From the NCBI GenBank assembly GCA_965279115.1, contig OZ257137.1:3906001-3970000 (forward strand): DNA of 64,000 nt. The letters run 5' to 3'. Source of the stretch: JAEUOS01 sp965279115 (lineage in GTDB: Bacteria > Pseudomonadota > Gammaproteobacteria > Burkholderiales > JAEUOS01). Shown piece after piece: positions 36,886 to 45,345 of this stretch. The notes under the pieces were generated by a model. The model was not told the DNA's origin. It saw only the letters and a list, made by a program, of their open reading frames with translations, and did not search any database. Within the stretch, counting starts at the first letter, position 1. Every line of letters starts with the position of its first letter. The position numbers were made by a program, and so were the translations under genes.

Positions 36886-38220
36886 TTGACCCGCAACACC
36901 ACATCAGCTCCGCCGCCAGGCGCGCCGCTATCGGCGTGGCTTGGCTACATCGAGGGCCTGCATCCACAGGGTATCGCGCTGGGCCTCGAGCGGGTTGCCG
37001 TCGTATGGCGCCGCATGGCTGTGGCGTTGGGCTGCACGACCATCGTGGTGGGCGGCACCAACGGCAAGGGATCCACCTGCGCAATGCTCGAGGCAATGCT
37101 GCGTGCCGGCGGATACCGGACGGGCCTGTATACCTCGCCGCACCTGCTTCGCTTCAACGAGCGAGCCCGCATCGACGGCCGCGAAGTCGGCGATGCCGAC
37201 CTGTCGCGCGCTTTCTCCGCCGTGGAGGCCGCTCGGGTGCAGGCACCGGAAGTCGCGCTGACCTACTTCGAGTTCACCACATTGGCAGTGCTTGGCCTGT
37301 TCAGCGAAGCGAAGCTCGACTGCGCCATCCTTGAAGTAGGCCTTGGCGGCAGACTCGATGCAGTGAACGTCGTGGACGCCGATTGCGCGGTACTGGTGAG
37401 TGTCGACCTCGACCACCAGGACTATCTTGGCGACACCCGCGAGAAGATCGGCTGGGAAAAGGCGCATATCTTCCGTGCCGACCGCCCGGCCATCGTTTCC
37501 GATCCGCGACCGCCGGCAACGGTGGCAGAAGTGGCGCGGCAAGTCGGTGCGCGGCTTCTGCTGCTGGGCAGGGATTTTGGATACGCCGGGCAGCATGACG
37601 CGCAAGTGCAGCAATGGAAATTCTGGTACTCGGGCGGCACTACGCCTGTCACGCGCAACGGACTCTCGTATCCGGCGTTGCGTGGCGCCAACCAGCTGCT
37701 CAACGCGTCGGCAGCACTGGCTGCGCTCGAGGCCCTGCGTGACAGGCTGCCGGTGGCGATGCAGGCGATCCGTGAAGGACTGATCAATGTCGAGTGGCCG
37801 GGTCGGTTTCAACTGCTGCCCGGCAGGCCAGTGGTGGTGCTTGACGTCGCCCACAATCCGCATGCTGCCGCGGTACTCGCGGACAATCTTTCCAATATCG
37901 GCTTTGCTTCATATACGCACGCTGTTTTCGGCATGCTGGCCGACAAGGATATCGCCGGTGTCGTGCACCTGCTCAAGGGCAAGGTGGATGTGTGGCATCT
38001 GGCCGGCCTGCCCGGGCCACGCGGAGTGGCGGCGCCGGACCTGGCGGGGCTCCTGCGCAAATCCGGGGTCGATGACGAGGTCCTGGAGTATGCCGATCCG
38101 GCGTCCGCCTATGCCGGCGCCGCGGCCCGCGCGGGCGAGAATGATAGAATCGTTGCCTTCGGTTCCTTCCTGACCGTAGCTGGCGTCATGGAAGCCTTGA
38201 ACCGCCCGAAAAGAGCTTGA
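36886..38220 (+). CDS. folC: Dihydrofolate synthase / folylpolyglutamate synthase
   Basis: FolC adds glutamate to dihydropteroate and extends folate polyglutamate tails, using ATP. The 444-residue protein shows the Mur-ligase-type P-loop VVGGTNGKGSTCAMLEAM, the TSPHLLRFNERARIDGREV segment, LEVGLGGRLDAVNVVD, and the C-terminal VLDVAHNPHAAAVL. The start is a TTG at 36886 (MTRNTTSAPPPG); no nearby ATG fits. A -10-like GATAAT lies at 36820-36825, without a clear -35. The SPOR gene follows after 13 bases. Confidence 0.95.
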   Translation: MTRNTTSAPPPGAPLSAWLGYIEGLHPQGIALGLERVAVVWRRMAVALGCTTIVVGGTNGKGSTCAMLEAMLRAGGYRTGLYTSPHLLRFNERARIDGREVGDADLSRAFSAVEAARVQAPEVALTYFEFTTLAVLGLFSEAKLDCAILEVGLGGRLDAVNVVDADCAVLVSVDLDHQDYLGDTREKIGWEKAHIFRADRPAIVSDPRPPATVAEVARQVGARLLLLGRDFGYAGQHDAQVQQWKFWYSGGTTPVTRNGLSYPALRGANQLLNASAALAALEALRDRLPVAMQAIREGLINVEWPGRFQLLPGRPVVVLDVAHNPHAAAVLADNLSNIGFASYTHAVFGMLADKDIAGVVHLLKGKVDVWHLAGLPGPRGVAAPDLAGLLRKSGVDDEVLEYADPASAYAGAAARAGENDRIVAFGSFLTVAGVMEALNRPKRA

Positions 38221-38233
38221 GGCAACCCTGCCA

Positions 38234-38989
38234 ATGGCATCCAGCGTTCCTTCCGATCCGGACAATTCCACTCTCAAGCGGCGTGCGCGGCGCCGCCTGA
38301 TCGGCGCCATCGCGCTTGTTCTCGTCGCGGTCATCGCCTTGCCGATGATCTTCGACGACGAGAAGAAGCCACTCGACCAGGACGTATCGGTGCAGATTCC
38401 CAATCAGGTGGCGGTGACCGCGCGACCTGCTGATTCCGCGGCTGGCAAGGGCAAGGTTGTAGAGCCCAAGGAGCCCAGGTCGATCGAGCCTGGCGCGCGG
38501 CTTGACACGCCGCCTGTTGCATCACCGGCGCCATCGACGCAGACGTCGCCCGCGACTGAAGCGCAAGCCAAGGAAGGGGCCAAACCCAAGACGGATGCGA
38601 AGCCCGAAGCGAAGAAGGAGCCCGAAGCGAAGAAGGAGCCCAAGGCGGAAGCCAAGGCTGCGCCCTCGAAAGCCGAGGAGGCGCGTGTCAAGGCGATTCT
38701 CGACGGAGCAATGGCCAGGGAAGCCGCAGCCAGGGACACGGGCTCCAGGGAATCTTCCGCTGGCTTCGCTGTGCAGATCGGCGCTTTCGCCACCGAAGAC
38801 AAGATCCGCGAAGCGCGCGAAAAGCTCGGGGGCGCGGGTTTCAAGAGCTACACCGAAAAACTCGATACCAAGGAAGGCGAGCGTACCCGGGTACGTGCGG
38901 GCCCGTTTTCCAGCCGCGACGCGGCGGAAGCGGCACGCGACAAGATCCGCGCACTGGGTTTTGCCGGCGCCGCCGTGGTCGCCAGGTAA
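38234..38989 (+). CDS. SPOR-domain cell-division-type membrane protein (DedD-like)
   Basis: A 251-residue single-pass protein: cytoplasmic Arg-rich head, membrane helix (about 19-37, RLIGAIALVLVAVIALPMIF), a Lys/Glu/Ala/Pro-rich periplasmic linker, and a C-terminal SPOR domain (about 177-251, FAVQIGAFATEDKIREAREK to RVRAGPFSSRDAAEAARDKI). SPOR domains bind denuded glycan strands at the division septum. Position between folC and cvpA matches dedD of other proteobacteria. Confidence 0.92.
   Translation: MASSVPSDPDNSTLKRRARRRLIGAIALVLVAVIALPMIFDDEKKPLDQDVSVQIPNQVAVTARPADSAAGKGKVVEPKEPRSIEPGARLDTPPVASPAPSTQTSPATEAQAKEGAKPKTDAKPEAKKEPEAKKEPKAEAKAAPSKAEEARVKAILDGAMAREAAARDTGSRESSAGFAVQIGAFATEDKIREAREKLGGAGFKSYTEKLDTKEGERTRVRAGPFSSRDAAEAARDKIRALGFAGAAVVAR
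38603..38638 (+). repeat. Tandem 18-base repeat in the SPOR-protein linker
   Basis: Two perfect copies of CCCGAAGCGAAGAAGGAG lie at 38603-38620 and 38621-38638, each encoding PEAKKE. The repeat length is a multiple of three, so changes in copy number would keep the frame. Confidence 0.95.
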
Positions 38990-38995
38990 GCGACC

Positions 38996-39484
38996 ATGAC
39001 CGTATTCGACTACGCCGTCCTGGCGATCCTGCTCATTTCGATCATCGTATCGGTGCTGCGCGGCCTGGTGCGGGAAATCCTCTCGCTGATCGGCTGGGTG
39101 GCGGCATTCGTGGTCGCGAGCATGTTCGCCGAGACCGTGGCACCCTATCTCACCTTGCTGCCTTCCCACCCGGTATTGCGCACGATCGTGGCCTTCCTGC
39201 TATTGCTTCTGACCATGGCGCTTTGCATGGCGGTGCTCAACTGGGGGATCATGCGCGCCATACAGGCCGCTGGCCTATCCCTGGCAGACCGGGGTCTGGG
39301 CGGGCTGTTCGGCCTCGCGCGCGGCGTTGTGATCGTGCTGGCCCTGGTGATGGTGGGCGGCATGACCAAGATGCCGCAAATGGAGTTCTGGAAGGAGGCG
39401 ATGTTCAGCCCGCTGGCCGAAACGGCGGTGAAAACGGTCAAGCCCTGGCTTCCCGCGGACATCGCCGGCAAGATAAAATTCTGA
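38996..39484 (+). CDS. cvpA: CvpA-family membrane protein
   Basis: This 162-residue inner-membrane protein has about four helices and the CvpA-family motifs FDYAVLAILLISIIVSVLRGLVREILSLIGWV and ADRGLGGLFGLARGVVIV. CvpA is linked to colicin V production and envelope maintenance in enteric bacteria; its biochemical role is not settled. It starts six bases after the SPOR gene and is 34 bases before purF, the standard order. Confidence 0.95.
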   Translation: MTVFDYAVLAILLISIIVSVLRGLVREILSLIGWVAAFVVASMFAETVAPYLTLLPSHPVLRTIVAFLLLLLTMALCMAVLNWGIMRAIQAAGLSLADRGLGGLFGLARGVVIVLALVMVGGMTKMPQMEFWKEAMFSPLAETAVKTVKPWLPADIAGKIKF

Positions 39485-39518
39485 TTTAACGCGGTACCCC
39501 TTACTCGCGGAGTGCACC

Positions 39519-41036
39519 ATGTGCGGAGTCGTCGGCGTCGTCGCGAAAACCCCGGTCAATCAGCTTTTGTACGACGGGTTGTTGTTGTTGCAGCATCGCG
39601 GCCAGGACGCGGCAGGTATCGCGACGGCGAGCGGCAAGTCCTTCTATCTGTACAAGAACATGGGTCTGGTGCGCGATGTTTTTCGCACCCGCAACATGCG
39701 CGATCTTCCGGGCAACATGGGCATTGCCCATTGCCGGTATCCGACCGCGGGGTCTTCCAACAACCCGGCCGAGGCGCAGCCGTTCTATGTCAATTCTCCG
39801 TTCGGACTGACACTGGCGCATAACGGCAACCTCACCAACGCGGTGGAGTTGAAGGAGGACATGTACCGCCAGGACCTGCGGCACATCAATACCGACTCCG
39901 ATTCGGAGGTCCTGCTCAACGTGCTCGCGCATGAACTCGAGCGCGCCACCAACAATTTCAAGCTCGATCCTTCCGCGGTGTTCCAGGCGGTGGCGCGCGT
40001 GCATGAGCGGGTGCGCGGCGCCTATGCGGTGGTGGCGATGATTTCGGGCTACGGCCTCCTGGCCTTCCGCGACCCGTTCGGCATCCGCCCCCTGTGTCTG
40101 GGCCGGGCAGATTTTGGCAATGGTGTTGAACACATGGTCGCCTCGGAATCCGTGGCGCTGGAAGGCCTGGGGTTCGAGTTCGTGCGGGATGTGTTGCCCG
40201 GCGAGGCCATCTATATCGATGTCGACGGCAACCTGATGGCGCAGCAATGCGCGGCGCGCCATTCGCTCAATCCCTGCATATTCGAGTACGTGTACATGGC
40301 GCGTCCCGATTCATCCATCGACGGCGTGTCAGTGTATGCAGCGCGCCTCAAGCTGGGCGAATTCCTGGCCGAAAAGCTGGACGACATGGGGCTCACGAGC
40401 AAGATCGACGTCGTCATGCCGATCCCGGATTCAAGCCGCCCGGCAGCCATGCAACTGGCGATGAAGCTGAACCTTGACTACCGTGAAGGCTTCATCAAGA
40501 ACCGCTACATCGGCCGCACGTTCATCATGCCGGGCCAGGCGCTGCGCAAGAAGACCGTGCGCCAGAAGTTGAACGCCATCGGGGTCGAATTCAAGGGCAA
40601 GAACGTGCTGATCGTCGATGACTCCATCGTGCGCGGCACCACTTCCCGCGAGATCGTGCAGATGGCGCGTGAGGCCGGGGCCACCAAGGTGTACTTCGCC
40701 TCCGCCGCGCCGCCGGTGCGTTTTCCCAACGTGTATGGGATTGACATGCCGACACGCCATGAACTCATCGCCACTGGCCGTTCCGATGAGGAAATCGCCC
40801 GCGAAATCGGCGCTGACGAGCTGATCTACCAGGACCTGGACGCCCTTGAGCGCGCCGTGCGCGAACTCAACCCGCGCCTGACCAGCTTCGAGGCTTCCTG
40901 CTTTTCCGGCCGCTATGTCACAGGCGATGTCACCACCGAATACCTGAGCGGGGTTGAACTGCGGCGCGACCAGCACCGCGACAGTTCCGGCGATGACGAA
41001 GAGCCGCAGCTGGGCTTGAACCTCGCCGCCGCCTGA
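39519..41036 (+). CDS. purF: Amidophosphoribosyltransferase
   Basis: PurF commits PRPP to purine synthesis by adding ammonia taken from glutamine. The 505-residue protein begins MCGVVGVVAK, so after Met removal Cys1 is the glutaminase nucleophile. HRGQDAAG and the PRPP-binding VLIVDDSIVRGTTSREIVQMAREAGA are also clear. Length is like E. coli PurF. The gene follows cvpA, where PurR-type control is common in other groups, but I see no operator here. Confidence 0.98.
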   Translation: MCGVVGVVAKTPVNQLLYDGLLLLQHRGQDAAGIATASGKSFYLYKNMGLVRDVFRTRNMRDLPGNMGIAHCRYPTAGSSNNPAEAQPFYVNSPFGLTLAHNGNLTNAVELKEDMYRQDLRHINTDSDSEVLLNVLAHELERATNNFKLDPSAVFQAVARVHERVRGAYAVVAMISGYGLLAFRDPFGIRPLCLGRADFGNGVEHMVASESVALEGLGFEFVRDVLPGEAIYIDVDGNLMAQQCAARHSLNPCIFEYVYMARPDSSIDGVSVYAARLKLGEFLAEKLDDMGLTSKIDVVMPIPDSSRPAAMQLAMKLNLDYREGFIKNRYIGRTFIMPGQALRKKTVRQKLNAIGVEFKGKNVLIVDDSIVRGTTSREIVQMAREAGATKVYFASAAPPVRFPNVYGIDMPTRHELIATGRSDEEIAREIGADELIYQDLDALERAVRELNPRLTSFEASCFSGRYVTGDVTTEYLSGVELRRDQHRDSSGDDEEPQLGLNLAAA

Positions 41037-41091
41037 CACCGGCGCGCCCATCGAAAGCCCCATAGCGCACATTGCCGCGGCCAATGCCGCG

Positions 41092-41766
41092 GTGCGTGCG
41101 TCACCGGATGCGCCTGCGGCACGTCACGCCCTGATCATTGGCGCTTGCGGCCCGACAGGTGAAACCCTGCTGACCAACCTGCTGGGCGGGAGCGAATATG
41201 CGCGCGTCACCGCGGTCACCCGACTTCCGCTTCCCACCACCACCCGCAAGCTTGAGCCGCATTTGCATTCTGCAGCCAGTTTGCACGGCATCGCGATGCT
41301 GCCTCCGGCCGACGATGCCTATCTGGTGATCGGCGAGCACAACTCCTTCTACCGACGCGATGAGGCCTTCCACGCCCTGCCCTTCGACGCGCTGGTACCG
41401 ACGGCGGGTGCGGTACGCGCCGGCGGCACGCGCCGCCTCGCGGTAGTCGCGCCCGTGGCCATTTACAGCCATTCAAGCGCGTTCCGCGCCAGCCTGATGA
41501 ACGCCACCGAGTATGACCTGTTCGCCCTTGATTTCGAGACGCTTGTGCTGGTGCGCCCGGCGGCACCGGAAAAGTTCGTGCGCCACGGCAACATGGGCAA
41601 GCGTCTGGCTTCGTTCCTGCTGCGCCAGGTGCACGGATTGATGCCGGAGGCGTACCACCCACCCACATCCAGGGAAATCGCGGCGGTCGCGGCCCGGGTA
41701 CTGCTAATGGGGCAGACGGGCGTGTCGATCGTCGATGCGGATCAGGTGAGGGCATCCGGCGTATAA
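41092..41766 (+). CDS. NAD(P)-binding Rossmann-fold protein (atypical SDR, uncertain role)
   Basis: A 224-residue protein with the nucleotide-binding pattern GACGPTG near residue 18 (IIGACGPTGETLLTNLL), as in NAD(P)H-binding atypical short-chain dehydrogenases related to HTATIP2-like oxidoreductases. Other segments are AVVAPVAIYSHSSAFRASLMNATEYDL and a basic C-terminal half. No catalytic YxxxK was seen. The start is a GTG at 41092, 55 bases after purF, with a weak ribosome-binding site. Its last codons contain the promoter for the metZ riboswitch. Function not recognised. Confidence 0.7.
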   Translation: MRASPDAPAARHALIIGACGPTGETLLTNLLGGSEYARVTAVTRLPLPTTTRKLEPHLHSAASLHGIAMLPPADDAYLVIGEHNSFYRRDEAFHALPFDALVPTAGAVRAGGTRRLAVVAPVAIYSHSSAFRASLMNATEYDLFALDFETLVLVRPAAPEKFVRHGNMGKRLASFLLRQVHGLMPEAYHPPTSREIAAVAARVLLMGQTGVSIVDADQVRASGV

Positions 41767-41767
41767 T
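41762..41767 (+). promoter_or_regulatory. Sigma-70 -10 box for the metZ transcript
   Basis: A perfect TATAAT hexamer overlaps the stop codon (TAA, 41764-41766) of the upstream gene. The expected start of transcription, about seven bases on at 41773-41775, falls exactly at the first stem of the riboswitch. The -35 region is weak, with no TTGACA-like hexamer at 17 bases. Confidence 0.7.
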
Positions 41768-41771
41768 CCTC

Positions 41772-41837
41772 TTGCGCCGATTTGAGCATCAGCTTGCGGG
41801 CGCGGAAGGCTTCGGCCTCCAACAAATGCGGCTAAAG
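41772..41837 (+). promoter_or_regulatory. SAM-II riboswitch aptamer upstream of metZ
   Basis: The element has the SAM-II layout. Stem P1 is GCGCC (41774-41778) with GGCGC (41799-41803), extended by two T-G pairs. The conserved GATTTG (41779-41784) follows P1, and GCTTGC (41792-41797) precedes the P1 3' strand. The 3' part is AACAAATGCGGCTAAAG (41821-41837). The pseudoknot pairs ATTTG (41780-41784) with CAAAT (41823-41827). Against the known metX aptamer, where ATTTA pairs with TAAAT, this is a compensatory change. An extra hairpin (41804-41820, TTCG loop) is inserted between P1 and the 3' strand. SAM-II elements sense S-adenosylmethionine and repress methionine genes, which fits metZ. Confidence 0.9.
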
Positions 41838-41856
41838 CGTGTCCAAGAAGTCATTG

Positions 41857-41893
41857 AACCCGTTTCCGCCGACATGTGCCGAAACGGGTTTTT
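41857..41893 (+). terminator. Intrinsic terminator of the metZ riboswitch
   Basis: AACCCGTTTC (41857-41866) pairs perfectly with GAAACGGGTT (41881-41890), and T residues follow. It sits 19 bases after the aptamer and 24 bases before the metZ ATG, so it is probably the expression platform: SAM bound, transcription ends. How the aptamer would block an antiterminator fold is not obvious from the sequence. Confidence 0.85.
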
Positions 41894-41913
41894 CATTTGC
41901 GAAAGAGTTTGTG

Positions 41914-43107
41914 ATGAGCGAAGAGTACGAGTACGGGTTCGACACCCGGGCGGTGCGGGCCGGGCAGCACCGCAGCGAGTTCAATGAAAACTCCGAGGGG
42001 CTCTACCTCACGTCCAGCTTCGTGCATGAGTCCGCCGCCATGGCGGCGGAGCGTTTCGCCAACCGCGCGCCAGGCAACGTGTATTCGCGTTTCACCAACC
42101 CCACGGTGGATGCATTCGGCGAGCGGCTCGCGGCGCTGGAAGGAACCGAAGCCTGTGTGGCCACCAGTTCGGGCATGGCGGCGGTACTCACCTGCGCCAT
42201 GGGCCTGCTCAAGGCGGGCGACCACGTGATCTGTTCGAACGCTGTGTTCGGCAGCGTGATCACCCTGTTCGAGAAGAACCTCGGGCGCTTTGGCGTCACC
42301 ACCACCTTTGTGTCACCCAACAAGGTCGAGGAATGGTCCGCGGCCGTGCGGCCCAACACGAAGATGCTCTTCGTCGAGACGCCATCGAACCCGATGATGG
42401 AAATCTCCGACATCGCCGCGCTCAAGGTGGTGGCGGTCAAGGCGGGCGCCTTGCTGGTGGTGGACAACTGTTTTTGCTCGCCGGCGATCCAGCGGCCGTT
42501 CGAGCTGGGTGCCGACATCGTGATCCATTCGGCGACCAAGTTCCTCGATGGTCAGGGGCGTGTGCTGGGCGGGGCCGTGCTGGGCCGCCGTGAATTGGTG
42601 ATGGGCGAGATCTACGGCTTCCTGCGCACCGCGGGGCCGAGCATGAGCGCCTTCAACGCCTGGGTCATCCTGAAGGGCATGGAAACCTTGTCGATCCGCA
42701 TGCGCGAGCAATCGAGCAGAGCGCTGGAACTTGCGCGCTGGCTGGAGGGCCATCCGCGCGTGGAACGGGTGCTTTATCCGGGCCTTGCGTCGCACCCGCA
42801 GTTCGCACTCGCGAAGCGCCAGCAATCTGCCAGCGGCGAGTTTCTCGGCGGCGCCGTTGTGTCCTTCGTCGCCAAAGGCGGACGCGAGGAAGCATGGCGG
42901 GTGGTGGATGGCTGCAAGGTCATTTCCGTCACCGCCAACCTGGGCGACACCAAAAGCACCATTACCCACCCGGCCTCCACCACGCATGGGCGTATCAGCA
43001 AGGAGGCGCGTGAAGCCGCCGGCATCGGCGAGGGCTTGCTGCGTGTATCGGTCGGCCTGGAAAGCCTGGCCGACGTCAAGGCGGATCTGGCACGCGGGCT
43101 CGGTTGA
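41914..43107 (+). CDS. metZ: O-succinylhomoserine sulfhydrylase
   Basis: MetZ makes homocysteine directly from O-succinylhomoserine and sulfide. The 397-residue PLP enzyme of the Cys/Met metabolism family shows the start FDTRAVRAGQHRSEFNE, the YSRFTNPTVDAF segment, SSGMAAVLTC, and the PLP Lys209 in HSATKFLDGQGRVLGG. The ATG at 41914 is used; the open frame upstream runs through the terminator. Control is by the SAM-II riboswitch just upstream. Confidence 0.94.
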   Translation: MSEEYEYGFDTRAVRAGQHRSEFNENSEGLYLTSSFVHESAAMAAERFANRAPGNVYSRFTNPTVDAFGERLAALEGTEACVATSSGMAAVLTCAMGLLKAGDHVICSNAVFGSVITLFEKNLGRFGVTTTFVSPNKVEEWSAAVRPNTKMLFVETPSNPMMEISDIAALKVVAVKAGALLVVDNCFCSPAIQRPFELGADIVIHSATKFLDGQGRVLGGAVLGRRELVMGEIYGFLRTAGPSMSAFNAWVILKGMETLSIRMREQSSRALELARWLEGHPRVERVLYPGLASHPQFALAKRQQSASGEFLGGAVVSFVAKGGREEAWRVVDGCKVISVTANLGDTKSTITHPASTTHGRISKEAREAAGIGEGLLRVSVGLESLADVKADLARGLG

Positions 43108-43134
43108 CGCCCGGGCCATCCTGGAGCGAAACAC

Positions 43135-43162
43135 AAAGGGCCGCTCTCGCGGCCCTTTGCTT
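43135..43162. terminator. Bidirectional terminator between metZ and hbd-type gene
   Basis: AAAGGGCCGC (43135-43144), TCTC loop, GCGGCCCTTT (43149-43158): a ten-base-pair perfect stem between two convergent stops. A and T flanks on both sides allow it to work in both directions. Confidence 0.9.
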
Positions 43163-43177
43163 TCAGGGCGAGGCGAC

Positions 43178-44032
43178 CTACTTGTAGTGGTAGAAGCCGC
43201 GCCCGGTCTTGCGGCCAAGATAGCCCGCGGCGACCATCTCCTTGAGCAGCGGTGCAGGGCGGTACTTGCTGTCGTTGAAGCCTTCGTAGAACACCTCCAT
43301 CACCGAGAGCATGGTGTCCAGGCCGATCATGTCGGCCAGCGCCAGCGGGCCGATCGGGTGGTTGGTGCCCAGGCGCATGCCGTTGTCGATGTCTTCCGCA
43401 GTGGCGAGACCTTCTGCCAGCACGAAAATGGCCTCGTTGATCATCGGGCACAGGATGCGATTGACCACGAAACCGGGGGCGTTCTTCACGCAGATGGGCG
43501 TCTTGCCAAGGCGTTTGGAAAGCTCCTCGGTGGCTGCGAAGGTTTCGTCCGAGGTGGCCAGGCCACGGATGATTTCCACCAGCGCCATCACCGGCACCGG
43601 GTTGAAGAAATGCATGCCGATGAAACGTTCCGGACGCCCGGTCGAGGCGGCCAGCCCGGTGATGCTGATCGACGAGGTATTGGTCGCGATGACGGCGTCC
43701 GTGCCGGCAATGGCAGCAACATCCTTGAGGATCTTGCGCTTCAGGTCCTCGTTCTCGGTTGCAGCTTCGATGATGAAGTCCGCCTTTGCAAGGTCGGCCA
43801 TCTTGGTGGAACCGGTGATGCGCGCCATTGCCTCGGCCTTCTGCGCCTCGCTGAGTTTTTCCTTGCGCACCAGGCGATCCAGGCTTCCGGAAACGGTTTT
43901 GAGGCCGCGCTCGATGGCCGCTTCGTTGATGTCGATCATCAGGGCATTGATGCCGACGACCGCGCAGGCCTGCGCGATGCCGTTGCCCATGGTGCCGGCG
44001 CCGATGATGCCTACGGTGTTGATTGTGCTCAT
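43178..44032 (-). CDS. 3-hydroxybutyryl-CoA dehydrogenase
   Basis: This enzyme reduces or oxidises between acetoacetyl-CoA and 3-hydroxybutyryl-CoA using NAD(P). The 284-residue protein shows the nucleotide motif GIIGAGTMGNGIAQACA, the ANTSSISITGLA segment, the catalytic His in GMHFFNPVPVMALVEII, and the C-terminal DTMLSVMEVFYEGFNDSKYRPAPLLKEMVAAG with GRKTGRGFYHY. It has the single-domain length of PaaH/Hbd types. It is the last gene of a minus-strand run; lpxH lies 30 bases upstream. Confidence 0.93.
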   Translation of the reverse strand: MSTINTVGIIGAGTMGNGIAQACAVVGINALMIDINEAAIERGLKTVSGSLDRLVRKEKLSEAQKAEAMARITGSTKMADLAKADFIIEAATENEDLKRKILKDVAAIAGTDAVIATNTSSISITGLAASTGRPERFIGMHFFNPVPVMALVEIIRGLATSDETFAATEELSKRLGKTPICVKNAPGFVVNRILCPMINEAIFVLAEGLATAEDIDNGMRLGTNHPIGPLALADMIGLDTMLSVMEVFYEGFNDSKYRPAPLLKEMVAAGYLGRKTGRGFYHYK

Positions 44033-44062
44033 GTGGTGGTTCTCCTTCTCGGGAAATGAAAA

Positions 44063-44785
44063 TCAGTCGAAATCGATGAGTTCCGCGCCATCGCCATCCA
44101 AGCGCAGGTACCCCGGCGTGTCGTCCCAGGCCGGCAGCACCCAGCGGCTGACCTTGCGGCCGAGCATCACGTAGTCGTGGCGCGCCGGGCGATGGGTGTG
44201 GCCGTGGACCATACGTGCTGCGCCGGACTCCGCGAACAGGCGGCTGACGGCATCGGCATTGACGTCCATGATGGCGGACGCCTTGGCGGTTTTCTCGTGC
44301 TCACTCTTCTTGCGCAGGGCTTCGATCTCGGCGCGGCGCTCCGCGAGCGGTCGGGCGAGGAAATCGCGCCTCCAGCGAGCGCTGCGTACCTCGGTGCGAA
44401 ACGCCTGGTAGGCGCGATCGTCGGTGCACAGTGTGTCGCCGTGCAGCAGCACGGTGCGCTCACCGTAGAGGTCGAAGATGAAAGGCTCCGCCAATGGTGT
44501 CATGCGGGCGGCGCCGGTGAAGCCGGTGTCGGCGAGGAAGTCACGATTGCCCGCGATCCAGTACAGCGCGATGCCGCGCGTTGCGCACGCGCCCAGGGCG
44601 TCAACGACCTCGCGATGCGCCGGCGCATCGATGTCATCATCGCCTGCCCAGTACTCGAACAGATCGCCCATCACGTACAGGCTGTCACCGGTGTCCGGCA
44701 CCAGGCGCAGGAAACGATGCAGCGCCCTGGTTGGCGCCGGGCGCTGCGGCGTCAGGTGCAGGTCGGAAATGAACAAGGCCGTCAT
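44063..44785 (-). CDS. lpxH: UDP-2,3-diacylglucosamine diphosphatase
   Basis: LpxH hydrolyses UDP-2,3-diacylglucosamine to lipid X in lipid A synthesis, at the inner-membrane face. The 240-residue metallophosphatase has all motifs: SDLHL, GDLFEYWAGDD, AGNRDFL, LLHGDTLCTDD and VHGHTHRPA. It starts MTALFISDLHLT. The ppiB gene lies 40 bases upstream on the same strand, a common neighbour in proteobacteria. Confidence 0.96.
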   Translation of the reverse strand: MTALFISDLHLTPQRPAPTRALHRFLRLVPDTGDSLYVMGDLFEYWAGDDDIDAPAHREVVDALGACATRGIALYWIAGNRDFLADTGFTGAARMTPLAEPFIFDLYGERTVLLHGDTLCTDDRAYQAFRTEVRSARWRRDFLARPLAERRAEIEALRKKSEHEKTAKASAIMDVNADAVSRLFAESGAARMVHGHTHRPARHDYVMLGRKVSRWVLPAWDDTPGYLRLDGDGAELIDFD

Positions 44786-44825
44786 GGTGGGCGGCCTTGC
44801 GTCAGTTCAACCGCGCGGCCGGGGA

Positions 44826-45323
44826 CTAGAGGACTTCGGCCTTCTGGATCACCACGTCCTGCGCCGGCACGTCCTGGTGGAAGCCGCTGGTGCCGGTTTT
44901 CACCGCCTTGATCTTGTCGACCACCTCGGTGCCTTCAACCACCTTGCCGAACACGCAATAGCCCCAGCCGTTGCCGTTCGGGCTGGTGAAGTTGAGGAAG
45001 TCGTTGTTCTTGATGTTGATGAAGAACTGCGCGGTGGCGGAGTGCGGGTCGTTGGTGCGCGCCATCGCCACGGTGTAGATGTCGTTCTTCAGGCCGTTGG
45101 TGGCTTCGTTGTCGACCGGGGCGCGCGTGGCCTTTTGCTTCATGCCGGGTTCGAAGCCGCCACCCTGGATCATGAAGCCGTCGATCACGCGGTGGAAGAT
45201 GGTGTTGTCGTAATGACCGTCTTTCGCGTACTGCACGAAGTTGGCCACCGTGTTGGGGGCTTTGGCATCGTCGAGCTCGAGCTTGATGGCGCCGTGGTTG
45301 GTGGTGAGCAGAACTTGGGTCAC
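44826..45323 (-). CDS. ppiB: Cytoplasmic cyclophilin peptidyl-prolyl isomerase
   Basis: A 165-residue cyclophilin without signal peptide, so cytoplasmic. Family motifs are NTVANFVQYAKDGHYDNTIFHRVIDGFMIQGGGFEPGMKQKAT, AMARTNDPHSATAQFFINIKNN and YCVFGKVVEGTEVVDKI. It is closely similar to the exported copy just upstream (45346-45906). The pair probably arose by duplication, one copy serving each compartment. Confidence 0.95.
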   Translation of the reverse strand: MTQVLLTTNHGAIKLELDDAKAPNTVANFVQYAKDGHYDNTIFHRVIDGFMIQGGGFEPGMKQKATRAPVDNEATNGLKNDIYTVAMARTNDPHSATAQFFINIKNNDFLNFTSPNGNGWGYCVFGKVVEGTEVVDKIKAVKTGTSGFHQDVPAQDVVIQKAEVL

Positions 45324-45345
45324 GATGCTTCCTTTCGATGGTGGG

